NCBI GenBank assembly: GCA_038501625.1
Contig: JAZAYU010000221.1
Span: 372,001 to 436,000, forward strand
Direction: 5' to 3'
DNA: 64,000 bases
DNA from: Corbicula japonica
Taxonomy: Eukaryota; Mollusca; Bivalvia; Venerida; Cyrenidae
Below the pieces are notes generated by a model. It saw only the letters and a program-made list of their open reading frames with translations, did not search any database and was not told the origin of the DNA. Position numbers and translations under genes: made by a program. Shown in pieces: positions 20,765 through 30,821 of this stretch (position 1 is the stretch's first letter; every line of letters starts with the position of its first letter).

Positions 20765-20931
20765 AACAAATAAAACATGGCATTGTGGGCAATATGCAAG
20801 TTTACGGACTGGTTGGTCAGACTGAGGAAGGTATATGGCCCGAAGCGCAGCTGAGGGCCATATACCTTCCGAGGTCTGACCAACCAGTCCGTAAACTTGC
20901 ATATTGCCCTCAATGCCATGTTTTATTTGTT
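20765..20931. repeat. Long hairpin (foldback) element 2
   Basis: Arms of about 76 bp run from AACAAATAAAACATGGCATTG outward and GGTATATGGCC inward, pairing with 20856-20931. There are few mismatches (GGGCAATATG against CATATTGCCCT is intact). Loop CGAAGCGCAGCTGAG at 20841-20855. The arm sequence is unrelated to hairpin 1, but the loop is alike. The element starts about 190 bp from hairpin 1, with AT-rich sequence containing GGTCAATAT motifs between them. Confidence 0.75.
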
Positions 20932-21599
20932 ATATTATACCGAATCTCAATTCTTTCATATCTTTTGTTGCTGTCATTTTTACTATAATTTGCTTTTAAA
21001 TAATAATTTGATTTGTACAGTGTGTAAAAAATCCCATACAGATTTTTTTATTATTTACAAAACATCAGGCATATAAAGCACGCCTTTTACTATTCCATTT
21101 TTGTTAATCAAATTAAATATTACTAGGCAACAGACCAGCACTTTATAAGATAATTATTCTTATATTAGATTCTGAAGTAATCAAAAACGGTCAATATAAG
21201 AATTATGGACCGGATAGCCGGTCAATATGCGATTTATGGACTGGATGACGTCATATTAAATACAGAAGGGCTTATGCAAATGAGGTATAATATTACGTAA
21301 ATACTGACCGCATGAAGTTCGATATCGCTCGTAAATAATTGTATCCGAACCCTCAAAAAATCTTTAGTCTACTTTTTTTCAATGGTAACTTCATGTAACT
21401 GTGACCTTTGTAAACTTATTCCAAAATTAAGAGATTTTTGTTTGCTGTTTCCATAACTAACGGACTTCTTATTAGCAGATTTGTGCAAACATATTTTGGT
21501 TCATTGATAAATATCCGATAATTCTGACATTTTAAGCAAATTATCATGGTCATGATAGAAGCACGGTGGTGAAGGAGCAACTCTATAAGTATATTCTGC

Positions 21600-21965
21600 A
21601 TTCCACCTTCAGCAAAATCTCATCGCGATGTCGCATGTTAACCGCGATCACGGCGATGGTACTGTATCGCCGCTCCATCCACTATTGTCATACACTCGCG
21701 CTGTCGGCATCGTCGGGCGTTTACCGAAAATGTACTGTCTCGACGCACCATCGACATCGCCTTCTCGTGCCATCTATTTCTTACAATCACGCTATTAAGG
21801 AATTCAAAATACGATGCCGAAGACGGGATTCACACTGTCCAGTGTTTGGCCTCTGCTGTTCACTATCGCGGCTTCCATATTGTCTCTTGGCGCTTCGCGC
21901 ATTCGTCATCGTCGTATCGCACCACCAAGTGTTCACTATCGCGACTTCGAGTTCCATTGATATTA
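21600..21965. repeat. GC-richer block rich in CGATCG-like motifs, probable repeat
   Basis: An abrupt change of composition from the AT-rich surroundings, with many TCGCGATG, CATCGTCG, CACTATCG and CACCATCG motifs. It holds a 134-codon open stretch that has no recognisable domain and a Ser/His/Arg-rich composition, as expected from CGAT-type repeats. I treat it as repetitive DNA, not as a gene. Confidence 0.35.
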
Positions 21966-22142
21966 GTTAAACCTGCCTTAGCAGCCACCTACGAATAGCA
22001 ACCACCCGTCTTAAACAGCCAGTTTGAATATGTCTTAAACTGATATTTGTTCTCATTTTCACCTGTCTTTAACAGCCACCTGTATAGAGCAACCACTTTT
22101 TGTCAATCGCTTGGGTGGCTGCTAAAGACAGGTTTGACTGTA
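21966..22142. repeat. Small repeat with AACCTGTCTTTAGCAGCCACC-type inverted ends
   Basis: TTAAACCTGCCTTAGCAGCC at the left end is complementary to GGTGGCTGCTAAAGACAGGTT near the right end. Internal copies of CAGCCACCTGTATAGAGCAAC and CAGCCACCTACGAATAGCAA also occur. It looks like a MITE of a type common in marine invertebrates; no target duplication was confirmed. Confidence 0.5.
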
Positions 22143-22310
22143 TGTTACCAGTGCTTAGATTTTTTTGGAAAAAAATAGGGTTAAATCTCTGAATGCTTCG
22201 CGGCCTTTGCCTTGAATTCTAGTCTCTGACATCTACTAAGGCAGCTGTTACTCTGGTGAATTATCCACTTTTCATTGTCTTACATGTACTGTGACATTCT
22301 GTTAAATAAA

Positions 22311-22510
22311 TAATTGATTGTGAAATTCATTCTTCAAGCTGTTTAAGGTATGTACATGGTGCTTCGTCTCTGGTATGGTCTGCGTTCTAATACTGGGCCT
22401 CATCGTACAATAATTGATTGTGAAATTCATTCTTCAAGCTGTTTAAGGTATGTACATGGTGCTTCGTCTCTGGTATGGTCTGCGTTCTAATACTGGGCCT
22501 CATCGTACAT
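22311..22510. repeat. Exact 100-bp tandem duplication (two copies)
   Basis: 22311-22410 and 22411-22510 agree at 99 of 100 positions, differing only at the last base. The unit begins TAATTGATTGTGAAATTC and ends CTGGGCCTCATCGTACA. No coding or structural signal was found within it. Confidence 0.85.
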
Positions 22511-23063
22511 GTATATCTCATTTGTAGGTAAGTCGGAATAGGTTTACCAGTGTATGCTTATAGGCTTGTGGATGTGTGTCTTATATTGGTCTTTCTTATT
22601 ACCAATTAATTATTGAAGAAGCTTTTTTTTTCTTTGCAGCCCATATAAATTAGCGCAAAATAAAACAAACAGACAAACAAACAAAAACATTTTCTACCAA
22701 GAAAAAAATGAATAAAGGGGTAACTTTTTAGGAGCGGCTAACTTTTCGGGTGAGGGTGACAGTGTACTATTAAAATCCTGTATATCATATTGTACTACTC
22801 AAAATTTGCCAAGGATCACTTTTTGTACAGTGCGTTACTTTTGTTTATATGTAATAAATGTGAAAATTGATTAAAAAGAATTAAGATAATTAGTAAGGAA
22901 TTGATAACTTAAGTACACGATTTTGAGGTCCCCAGGTACATGTACATCGGTTGCTGAAAATATGATTTTAATAGGACTGAAATATGCAATGTCAAAAAGG
23001 TGTTCCTTAGCAAATTTTGAGTAGTATATGAGAGTAACTATAACATTCTTCTGTGTACTGCAG
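22511..23063. other. No gene recognised; presumed intron before the receptor-tail exon
   Basis: AT-rich sequence ending in a good acceptor (TTCTTCTGTGTACTGCAG). No other feature seen. Confidence 0.4.
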
Positions 23064-23725
23064 GTGCAGACTGCCGAGCGGAGACAAACATTCTCGCCTT
23101 GTTGACCACAGTTCAAGCCACCAAGATGTCCATAGCGTGAACAACAGTGCTAAAAACGAGTCGGTCCGTATCTCCCCACCACACTCTGAAATCATGTACG
23201 ACACCGTGTATGACGTGGACACCGAGTCTCCGTTTCGGCGCACTCAACGTCTTAAATACGGATGGGCTCTGCGAACTCATGGAGGAACACACAGTCGCGT
23301 AGAGCGACCAACGATGTACATGTATTTGATTCACCTGGCACAAGTTACACATGGCGCGGAGTTATTGGGGGCGACGTGGAAATTATAAACACTGAATAAC
23401 GTCAGCATGATTTACACCTGTCAGACTTAAACAATAGTTTTGATGATCGCTATGCCAAGCATCTGGTGGTAGTGTTCGGAGACACGGAGAATCTCCTGAT
23501 TTTGACAGGATTGATGTGTTGTATGAGTTACCAGAAAGGTCAGATAGCTTCGACTATGAAAGAGGAAGAAATCGGAGAGAAAACAGTGGTCAAAGTGCAC
23601 AGGTGCAGGGCGATCCTTCGTTCCTGGATTTCTGCACTGCCCGGAACTCCACGGATCTTAACGAAGATAATATATATGCCACAATTAAGAAGACTTTTCA
23701 GAAAATGAAAGAGGACGTGGCGTAG
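23064..23725 (+). pseudogene. Receptor cytoplasmic-tail-like terminal exon with broken frame
   Basis: After a strong acceptor the sequence reads, in one frame, SEIMYDTVYDVDTESPFRRT (to about 23250). In a second frame it reads NDVHVFDSPGTSYTWRGVIG (about 23310-23390). In a third it reads FDRIDVLYELPERSDSF, then DNIYATIKKTFQKMKEDVA and TAG at 23723-23725. The Tyr-centred motifs (YDTVYDV, VLYELP, IYATI) and acidic Ser-rich context resemble intracellular tails of scavenger-receptor or MEGF10-like proteins of bivalves, but I make no firm family call. Two frame changes in one exon indicate a decayed copy. No upstream exons were found nearby. Confidence 0.4.
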
Positions 23726-26040
23726 AGTATAATTGAAGGCCCTCTAATAACGTAACTTTAACGTGTTTAATTGAAATTTAAAAGTTCAGATTCATTATCT
23801 TGGCGCGCAAGCGACCTATCCTTGATCATGATTTATTTTATTTTAAGTCCCTGACTGGATTTATCCGGTCTTAGGCGTTTAAGCGAATTTTATGTTTTAT
23901 TTTAACTATTGTAGACCAAGATCATTCAATCTGATTATTATATGTCTACTTTATTAGATATTCATTACAATAATGACATTCAAACACCGATATGGACAGT
24001 GAAAGGACTGGCTAAGGCAGATGGTATGGGGAAGTGGAAATCAAGGACGTGACAAGCCTGACTAAAAGCGCGGTTTTTCGTTTCTGTTTTTCAGTTCAAG
24101 TTACACTTATGTAAAAATATAAATTGCGCGAAGACTGCGTTGATTCAAGTACTGCCTGACCTCGAATTTAACTTGCATGGCTTGAGATGTCGGAGTCGGT
24201 GTTATATTCTCTAAAGCAGAGCAAACTGTATGAAAAGGGAGCTGGACATCAGCACTTTGAACAATGGTAGGCGGGCACCCTTGTTGGGACACCGCAAACA
24301 CGCTTTCCTGCCGAAGGAGTTACTTGCAGATCCAACCATATATAGGACTACGTGCCAGTGTAGATCCAACTCGTGATAGGACTTCATGCGCCAGATTAGC
24401 AAAGCACTTAATAACAATAGAATTTACCTAGAGCATAAAAATCCATTTTTGAACAGCTTAGTCGCTTTACATTAGAGACCCATGATCAACGTTATAAAGG
24501 TGAAATTTAAGACTAGCCTCAAAAGTCAAGCTTTTAAATTGACTCACTTAAAAACTGGCCTCAATTTCAAGCAATTATATAAAGGCCTTTGCCAAGATAG
24601 GGTTATTATGTCGCGGGCAAAGAGCTTAACAATCTGAGTCGTTGGAATTGAGAACTGTCTCAGAACAGAAACTTGAGGTTTCAGAATGGTTTCCACAACT
24701 TTGGCCTACGGGCCTCCGTGACTTTCACTATTTGCTGTTGGCTCTTAAAGCGATATAGACAATGTTTAAAGTAGGCCTACCCGGATTTTTCAGGGTTAAT
24801 TGAAAAAAAAAAGATTTACATCTACTCTTATTGATATTTGTCCACAACGTATTGTTAAGTTTACGGCACGTACTTGCTCGTTTTGCATACTTAACTTTAT
24901 TCTTACCAATCGAATAATCGATCTCTAACCAATCCCATTTGTATCAGCAGTGAAGAAATTACGTCATACCCGTACACATGTTTCATTCATGCTGCCAGCG
25001 CGTTGCCGGTGCGTAATGCGGCCTGTAGTATTTTTAAATATATTTTAAGAATACTTAGAAAATCATTATGATAATGTAAGTCTGTCGTGGAAGTGTAGAA
25101 TTCGATGAATTCATTTGCAGAAACGTCCATTCATGCTCCAGAAAAATCCAGTTATATTTCTCCAACTGTGAACTCTTTTGTCCGCGGATAACCTTGGCCG
25201 CGTATGAATATTATACAAATTTTACTATAAATGCGAGTAGTAAGACCATGCGGTAACTTCAATGGACGATAGATTTCAAGCAAATTTGTTTCTTCCAAGA
25301 GAAGAAACTTGTGTTATAATTGAGGAAAAGAAAGTACCGTTCAATTTAATGGACTCTGATGATAAGTTAGGAATAATTTTTCTATTGACTTTCATTCAAC
25401 TTTACTGTTTTTATTCTTGTGTTAAACCTCGTTTGTTTTTATTTTACAAGCATAATTAGCATGTAGGCATATTGCAAACGGCCCGTCGCACCGCATTTCC
25501 CAATCCGATTTTAGCAAATTTGTTCAGGCATACATGTAAAATATATTCATTTTACGTTTTACAATTTAACCTCATTTTTATTATTTTTAAATGTTGTTGG
25601 TTTTTTGGTGTTTTTTATTTATAGTTGTTTGTGTTTTTTTCATTTTACTTCGGCGTTCGAATTACATTATGAAAGTTTAAGATTAAAATGACAATGAACA
25701 CGTTGTAGTTTCTACGTTTACAAATGTACCCAATTTAAATCATATATATTATATGCGTTTAAAATAAAGATCGCCCACGCCCCACCCCCGCCCCCGCATT
25801 TAGTACGAAAATTGAATAAGATACTAGCAAATCGTATATGTTATGGGTCGAAGGATTAAAGAACCGAACTGGATGACGTCATATCGGAATTCCCGTTTTT
25901 TAAATGACAATTTAAACAGTTTTCAAGACTAAGATCATGAATACATATTAAAATCTGAAGCCAGTGTTAAACAATCATCTGATTAAAGGTTAAGAACTAC
26001 ACGTTGTTATAATGATCGTCGTTGGATTACATATTTCGTT
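23726..26040. other. No supported gene
   Basis: Mostly AT-rich spacer. An ATG-led stretch at 25262-25459 (MDDRFQANLFLPREE at its start) looks coding-like only for about 35 codons and then becomes a hydrophobic AT-driven run; it has no clear donor. A C-rich run (CCCCACCCCCGCCCCCG) lies at 25778-25796. Confidence 0.35.
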
Positions 26041-26052
26041 GTAGTCTGAATT

Positions 26053-26062
26053 GAAATCGAAA
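26053..26062 (+). promoter_or_regulatory. Interferon-response-element-like motif (GAAATCGAAA)
   Basis: GAAA-NN-GAAA is the core recognised by IRF proteins. It is followed by AGTGGAAGTAGAAG and, at 26106, by a consensus splice donor GTAAGT, so it may sit at or just upstream of a noncoding first exon for the BIR gene 3.8 kb downstream. A short motif can occur by chance; no TATA box was found near it. Confidence 0.3.
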
Positions 26063-26105
26063 GTGGAAGTAGAAGTTCATTGAGTCAACTGAACTATTTT
26101 GTGAA
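26063..26105 (+). other. Candidate 5' noncoding exon of the BIR-ULP gene
   Basis: The main gene begins at an exon with an acceptor at 29898 and 34 untranslated bases before its ATG, so a noncoding upstream exon must exist. The sequence ending TTTTGTGAA before GTAAGT at 26106 is the best donor I see upstream in the right orientation. The start is not defined, and the assignment is inference. Confidence 0.2.
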
Positions 26106-26869
26106 GTAAGTCTTCTTAAGTGAATATCTTTGCTAAATAATATTTTTGTTTTCCTTTTCTTTATAAATCGTCGGTTACCAAAAGTATAATTTGTTTAATT
26201 AACAGGGTACATGAGTATGGTGCATTGTACTACCATTGCCAATGCTGAATTCTATGTAATACAGATTGTTGGTTCTGGTTTCATTGAAAACCGATGATGA
26301 ATCATAATTACAAGGTGTTTGTTTGTTTATTGTAATTTCTGTGAATTATTGCTTTGAGTGTGTTCTTTGTTCCTCATGTGTCACATTGAAACTTGGAATG
26401 CAGAGTCTGTGTATAACCTTACAAAATGATCTTCGCGGACAGCCTAACAAAAGAACGGAAAGAAAGAATAGGTTCTAAAGTGATCAGTTTCAAAACACGA
26501 CACCACAAACAATTTATTAAAAGGTAGAACCCGTTGTGGGGTACAGCATTAGAACGCTCACTGGCAAAACAATATGCCACTCGGGATTTAAAGCAGGTTC
26601 TAGGGTACACCAGCCTCGCACCCCGATGGGATCATTAAGTTGCTATCAATACCCTTAACGTTATAATCCCTGCGAGTTTTTATTGAATGGTCAAGAGAAT
26701 TGATATTTATGTTCTCTGATCTTTGAAATAATGCCTGCGAGTTTGGAAAGTACTTAATGTATTTTCTGGACGAATGATGGGTCATAATATATTATTACTA
26801 TGTAACTATTACTTGATTATATTTACTATAGTACAATTAGGCCGGCGCTAGCGAATGCTGAGAACCATG

Positions 26870-26935
26870 TGGCCCGGCTTTGGCATATTATAAAGTATGG
26901 AGTGGAGTCTTGGAGTGGAGTCTTGGAGTTAAATA
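26870..26935 (+). repeat. Left copy of an inverted pair rich in TGGAGTGGAGTCT
   Basis: GGCATATTATAAAGTATGG followed by two TGGAGTGGAGTCT units is the reverse complement, with few changes, of 28830-28915. The two copies are 1.9 kb apart in opposite orientation, so they may be ends of one element or two insertions of a small repeat. Confidence 0.5.
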
Positions 26936-27837
26936 ATTTGATCCCCTATAAATTTGTCCCAGTCTGGGATACTTGTGGACAGTGTTTGTTTTCTTTAGGA
27001 CAACTAGATATGTGATTTTTATAAATAACTGTCAAAATTCAAGAAACTTCATAACACAATGTCTGCAGAGCTTTTTTTCTCTGTTAATTGGAGCAGAGAC
27101 AGTCTCTAGGGAACTGAGATGATAGACGCTGGACATTAACTCTTGGTGTACCTTAAATCATTATTCGACAATTAGACTGAACTTAAGCTTTAGCAATAAA
27201 ACATCTGTTCTAAGGTGAATTCAAGGTGTTCTTATGGAATGGGAATTTTTACAGCTTTAGTAAAACATTTAATAAAGCAAACCTGTGATTAATACAAATG
27301 TATTACAACAATTGTTTATATTAAAATAATTAAATATCATTTGTTGGTATAAAGTTGTACTTTCATTTCAATAAAACAACTGTGATGCAATATGAATACA
27401 TGAAGGATCTCAAACCTTGAAGTATGCAATATATATATTAGCATGCTGATCATGTATAATCAAGTTATTTACTTTTATGCAAACCAGTTAGAAAATCAAT
27501 TGATGGAAACAACATAAAATGGCCAACATTAATGACATTAAATATTCAGATTTGTTTCTTGTACAATAAATGTTTTGTTGGGTATGTCTTCTCCAAATTA
27601 ATAGGTCAATAATTGTTCAAACAATGTTCTCTCTATGTTCCTGCCAGTGATACTGCTCAGTTATATGACATGCTAAATGGTCAGTTCAAGGCACCATGAC
27701 AGCCCAAGAGAATTTCAAGAAAAACAATGATCTAATCTTGACACTTATGGGTTCCTGCCATAACAAGGTTGACTCATTACAAAAAGTGCAGGTGCATCCA
27801 TATTTTGTGATAGATGTCATGGGATGTAAGAATAATA

Positions 27838-28211
27838 AACTGTAAAACGCATTAATTTCGCGTGGAGAAAATTTCGCGATTTTCATAAAAAAATCACCAA
27901 TTTTCATTATTCGCGTATTTATGAACTTGCGACGTCGTAAGACTCGAAATCGTAAGTATATAAGGATAATTTATTACCGTGATCACGATTTCATAAGTAA
28001 TTAAATCAAATAACTGAATTGTGGCCAAAAAGGAATTTTATGCGGCGTTTAAAGTGATTATCAGTTCTGTTAAAGTTGCCTCTTTTCGCATAATTATCGA
28101 ATATATCAAAACTCATCATATATTTGCGATATGTATGAATTCACTAGGTAAACGATTCGCGAATATTAGCGAAAATAAAACTAACGTGAATAAAAACCAG
28201 TTCTACAGTAT
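27838..28211. repeat. MITE-like element with ACTGTA/TACAGT ends
   Basis: AACTGTAAAACGCATTAATT with TTTCGCG motifs at the left, and GCGAATATTAGCGAAAATAA ... GTTCTACAGT at the right, form loosely inverted ends. Several TTCGCG and GCGAAT motifs recur inside. This pattern resembles widespread marine-invertebrate MITEs. No target duplication was confirmed. Confidence 0.45.
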
Positions 28212-28779
28212 TGTTTCTGAAAACTGTTCTTTGAACATTACTTTTGACTTTTAAACTGATAATCATAATGAAAGAAGGCTTTAAGTCCTCGGCAGATATA
28301 AAAATAATGACAATTATTGTTTATGATTTCAGAAAAAATTGCTGTCAAAAAAAATAGAAATTTAAAATAGTTTAAGGTATATTCTGCCCATAATGTACTC
28401 TTGAGATAAAAATACATTTTAAAAAATGTAAAATACCATACAATATTGCTACTGGTATGAAGATTATTATCAACTTGCGAGGCATTCTTTAATTATTTTT
28501 TGTTAAAATCTTAAAACACCGCACAGTTTTTTAACACATGCAGATCAGCAAACTTAATATTGTGTTGCTATAAAAAAAGAAAGTCGTAATTACCTATTAT
28601 TAAAGTGCAATTAAAAATACTGATCATAAATAGCTTAGAAGACATTCGTGTGTACTGAAACATGCTTATTACATAAAATAATAAGTATGTTTACTATAAG
28701 ATTTGAACCCATGCCCGCTACAGATAAAAAAGAATATCATTGTCATGAAATATTTCAAAACTAAGACTAAACCAACTCC

Positions 28780-28915
28780 AAGGTCAGACTCCAAATTGTC
28801 ACTCCAAAAATTCAGCTCCAAAATTCAGCTCCAAGGTCAGACTCCCGACTCCACTCCAAGACTCCACTCCAAGACTCCACACCATACTTTATACTATGCC
28901 CCCGGCTTTATATAT
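28780..28915 (-). repeat. Right copy of the inverted TGGAGTGGAGTCT repeat, expanded
   Basis: On the plus strand it reads CCACTCCAAGACTCCACTCC and CCATACTTTATACTATGCC, complementary to 26870-26935. The ACTCCAA unit is more expanded here (additional TCAGCTCCAAAAT copies at 28800-28845). Confidence 0.5.
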
Positions 28916-29432
28916 AGATCGTTGAGTAATGAACGGGAACCATGTCGTATGTACGTTAAGTTCAAGGTCAAGCTATTTATAATTGAGTATATAAATATAA
29001 ATATTGAATTGAATTATCTCCCCTTAACTATAAATATATACATGTATAGATTATATAATTAGATCGATTAGTCGGTGTTTTCTTTTAATTATGCGAATTG
29101 AAAGTTTATTTTTGTAAGCAGTTATAGAAAGAGTGTACATGTAGTAAGAGACATTGTTCAGATAGTTATTCTTGGATGATATTGAAGTTTGTGTTCTGTT
29201 TACGAATATTGGCAATCCTATGACTTGATTTTCGGCGCGTGAATGTGACCTATAATATGATGGTTCTTTGTTTACAAATGTTTTTGATGTTGAAATTGAC
29301 GGTTCTAGTGGGTTTCTGTTTTACAAGTGGGCGATTTCGTGTCTATAAAGTAAATAATGATTGTATAACCATTTTTTGTAGGTCTTTTTCTGTTGTTAAG
29401 AATAATTGTGACTAATCCCCATCCCCTCCCAT

Positions 29433-29453
29433 CCCCCCCCCCCCCCCCCCCCC
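29433..29453 (+). repeat. Homopolymer C21
   Basis: A run of 21 C residues, preceded by CCCCATCCCCTCCCAT. The length may be unreliable in an assembly. Confidence 0.9.
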
Positions 29454-29898
29454 TGGTTTACGGGATCAAGATATATAGTATAGAAAGTTAGTATAGATTT
29501 TTCATCCTGAAAGTACCAAAGGAATTGCCATGTACGTGGTAGGACAATTTTGAAAGATAATGTTGAATTTAAATAGAGCAAATTCATTTAATGTGGTTAG
29601 TGCTATGCTAATACCTGCATGAACTCTTACACCCAACATCTAACTTCTTTAAATGTCGTCCACATATAACACGTCTGTGTTATACTTTTCTTGTTATGTC
29701 TTTGTTGGTCTAAATAAGTTTCTTTTAAAATAGAAACGACGATGTGATAGTTATTCGAAAAAAGTACTACATGTATGTTGTTCTAATTATTATTTGATAA
29801 AATGGTTATGCTCTGACTATTATATGTAAAATATTTATATTGCTCTGATTATTATATGAAAACAATACTTATGATGCTCTTATTATTATCTTTTACAG

Positions 29899-30821
29899 GA
29901 AAATTGCAGTCATTCAAATAACACAATCAGTAATGGCCTCTTACAATAATGTAGGACAACTTAACGGAAAAGAAACACATCAAAGCGAAGAAGGAGTTGG
30001 AGACGACTGTTTACTAGATAATATGAATTTTAATACACAAATGCCAACCATCGAGCAGCCAGGAGACCCAGACGTTGGAGGTAGCAACACACAGTCCCAA
30101 CCTGCAGACCCCGCACAGTTGCAAGACAGAAGACATGATTCAATAAATGACCAGACTGTTAATAAGTCAATTGCTCCAGAATTCGAACCCATGCTACAGG
30201 TAATTGATAAGATCCATGTTGTAGACAAACAAATCTCGATGAAATATGAAATGCTCAGATTTAGTACATTTCAACTTTACCCAAAGGAAAACAAGACATA
30301 TATCATCAGACTAGCTCAGGCTGGATTTTATTACGCGGGAACTGGTGATGAAGTATTGTGTTATTGTTGCGGCATACGAAAGAGTCGATGGCAAGAGGCG
30401 GATGTTCCGCTCGACATTCATCGTGAGCTAAATCCAAATTGCACGTTTCTGTTAGAAAACTTGAAGGTTAATGTTCCTGTTAAACAACAGTCTTCATGTG
30501 CCAACAGGACTAACAATACTACATCTGCTAGCACGGCTGCCTCAGAATGTAACGAAAGTGATGTGGTACAAACAAAACATACTTTTATATCAGAATCTGA
30601 GCCTTCACCAAGCGACCTTGTATCTAAACAGAGCGATTTGCATTATGATATTGCTACCACTTCTTTTCAAAACAACCCGCAAATGTTGACACCTTCATTG
30701 TCCACCTTACCAGCATCAACAGCTAGTGTGTCGCAGGCAAACATTCCATCCTCTGGTCTGACCAGTACTGCAAACAAAGCAACGAATACAGATCAGTCTC
30801 CTGCTCAAATTTACAGAATAG
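29899..30821 (+). CDS. Exon 1: start codon and BIR domain
   Basis: Acceptor TTTTACAG at 29891-29898 and donor ATAG|GTAGGA at 30822. The ATG at 29933 is the first in frame. After an acidic Gln/Asn-rich N-terminus, KYEMLRFSTFQLYPKENK, LAQAGFYYAGTGDEVLCYCC and VPLDIHRELNPNCTFL form a BIR with canonical C143-x2-C146-x16-H163-x6-C170 zinc ligands. A Ser/Thr/Gln-rich tail follows. If the intron were retained, translation would stop at 30881-30883, giving a 316-residue BIR-only protein. Confidence 0.85.

Noticed and set aside
21566..21970. 134-codon plus-strand open frame
   Set aside because: Lies in a CGAT-rich repeat-like block; no domain, no splice context, composition explained by the repeat.
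25262..25459. Possible first coding exon starting MDDRFQANLF
   Set aside because: No convincing donor, and the second half is an AT-driven hydrophobic run; left as a note only.
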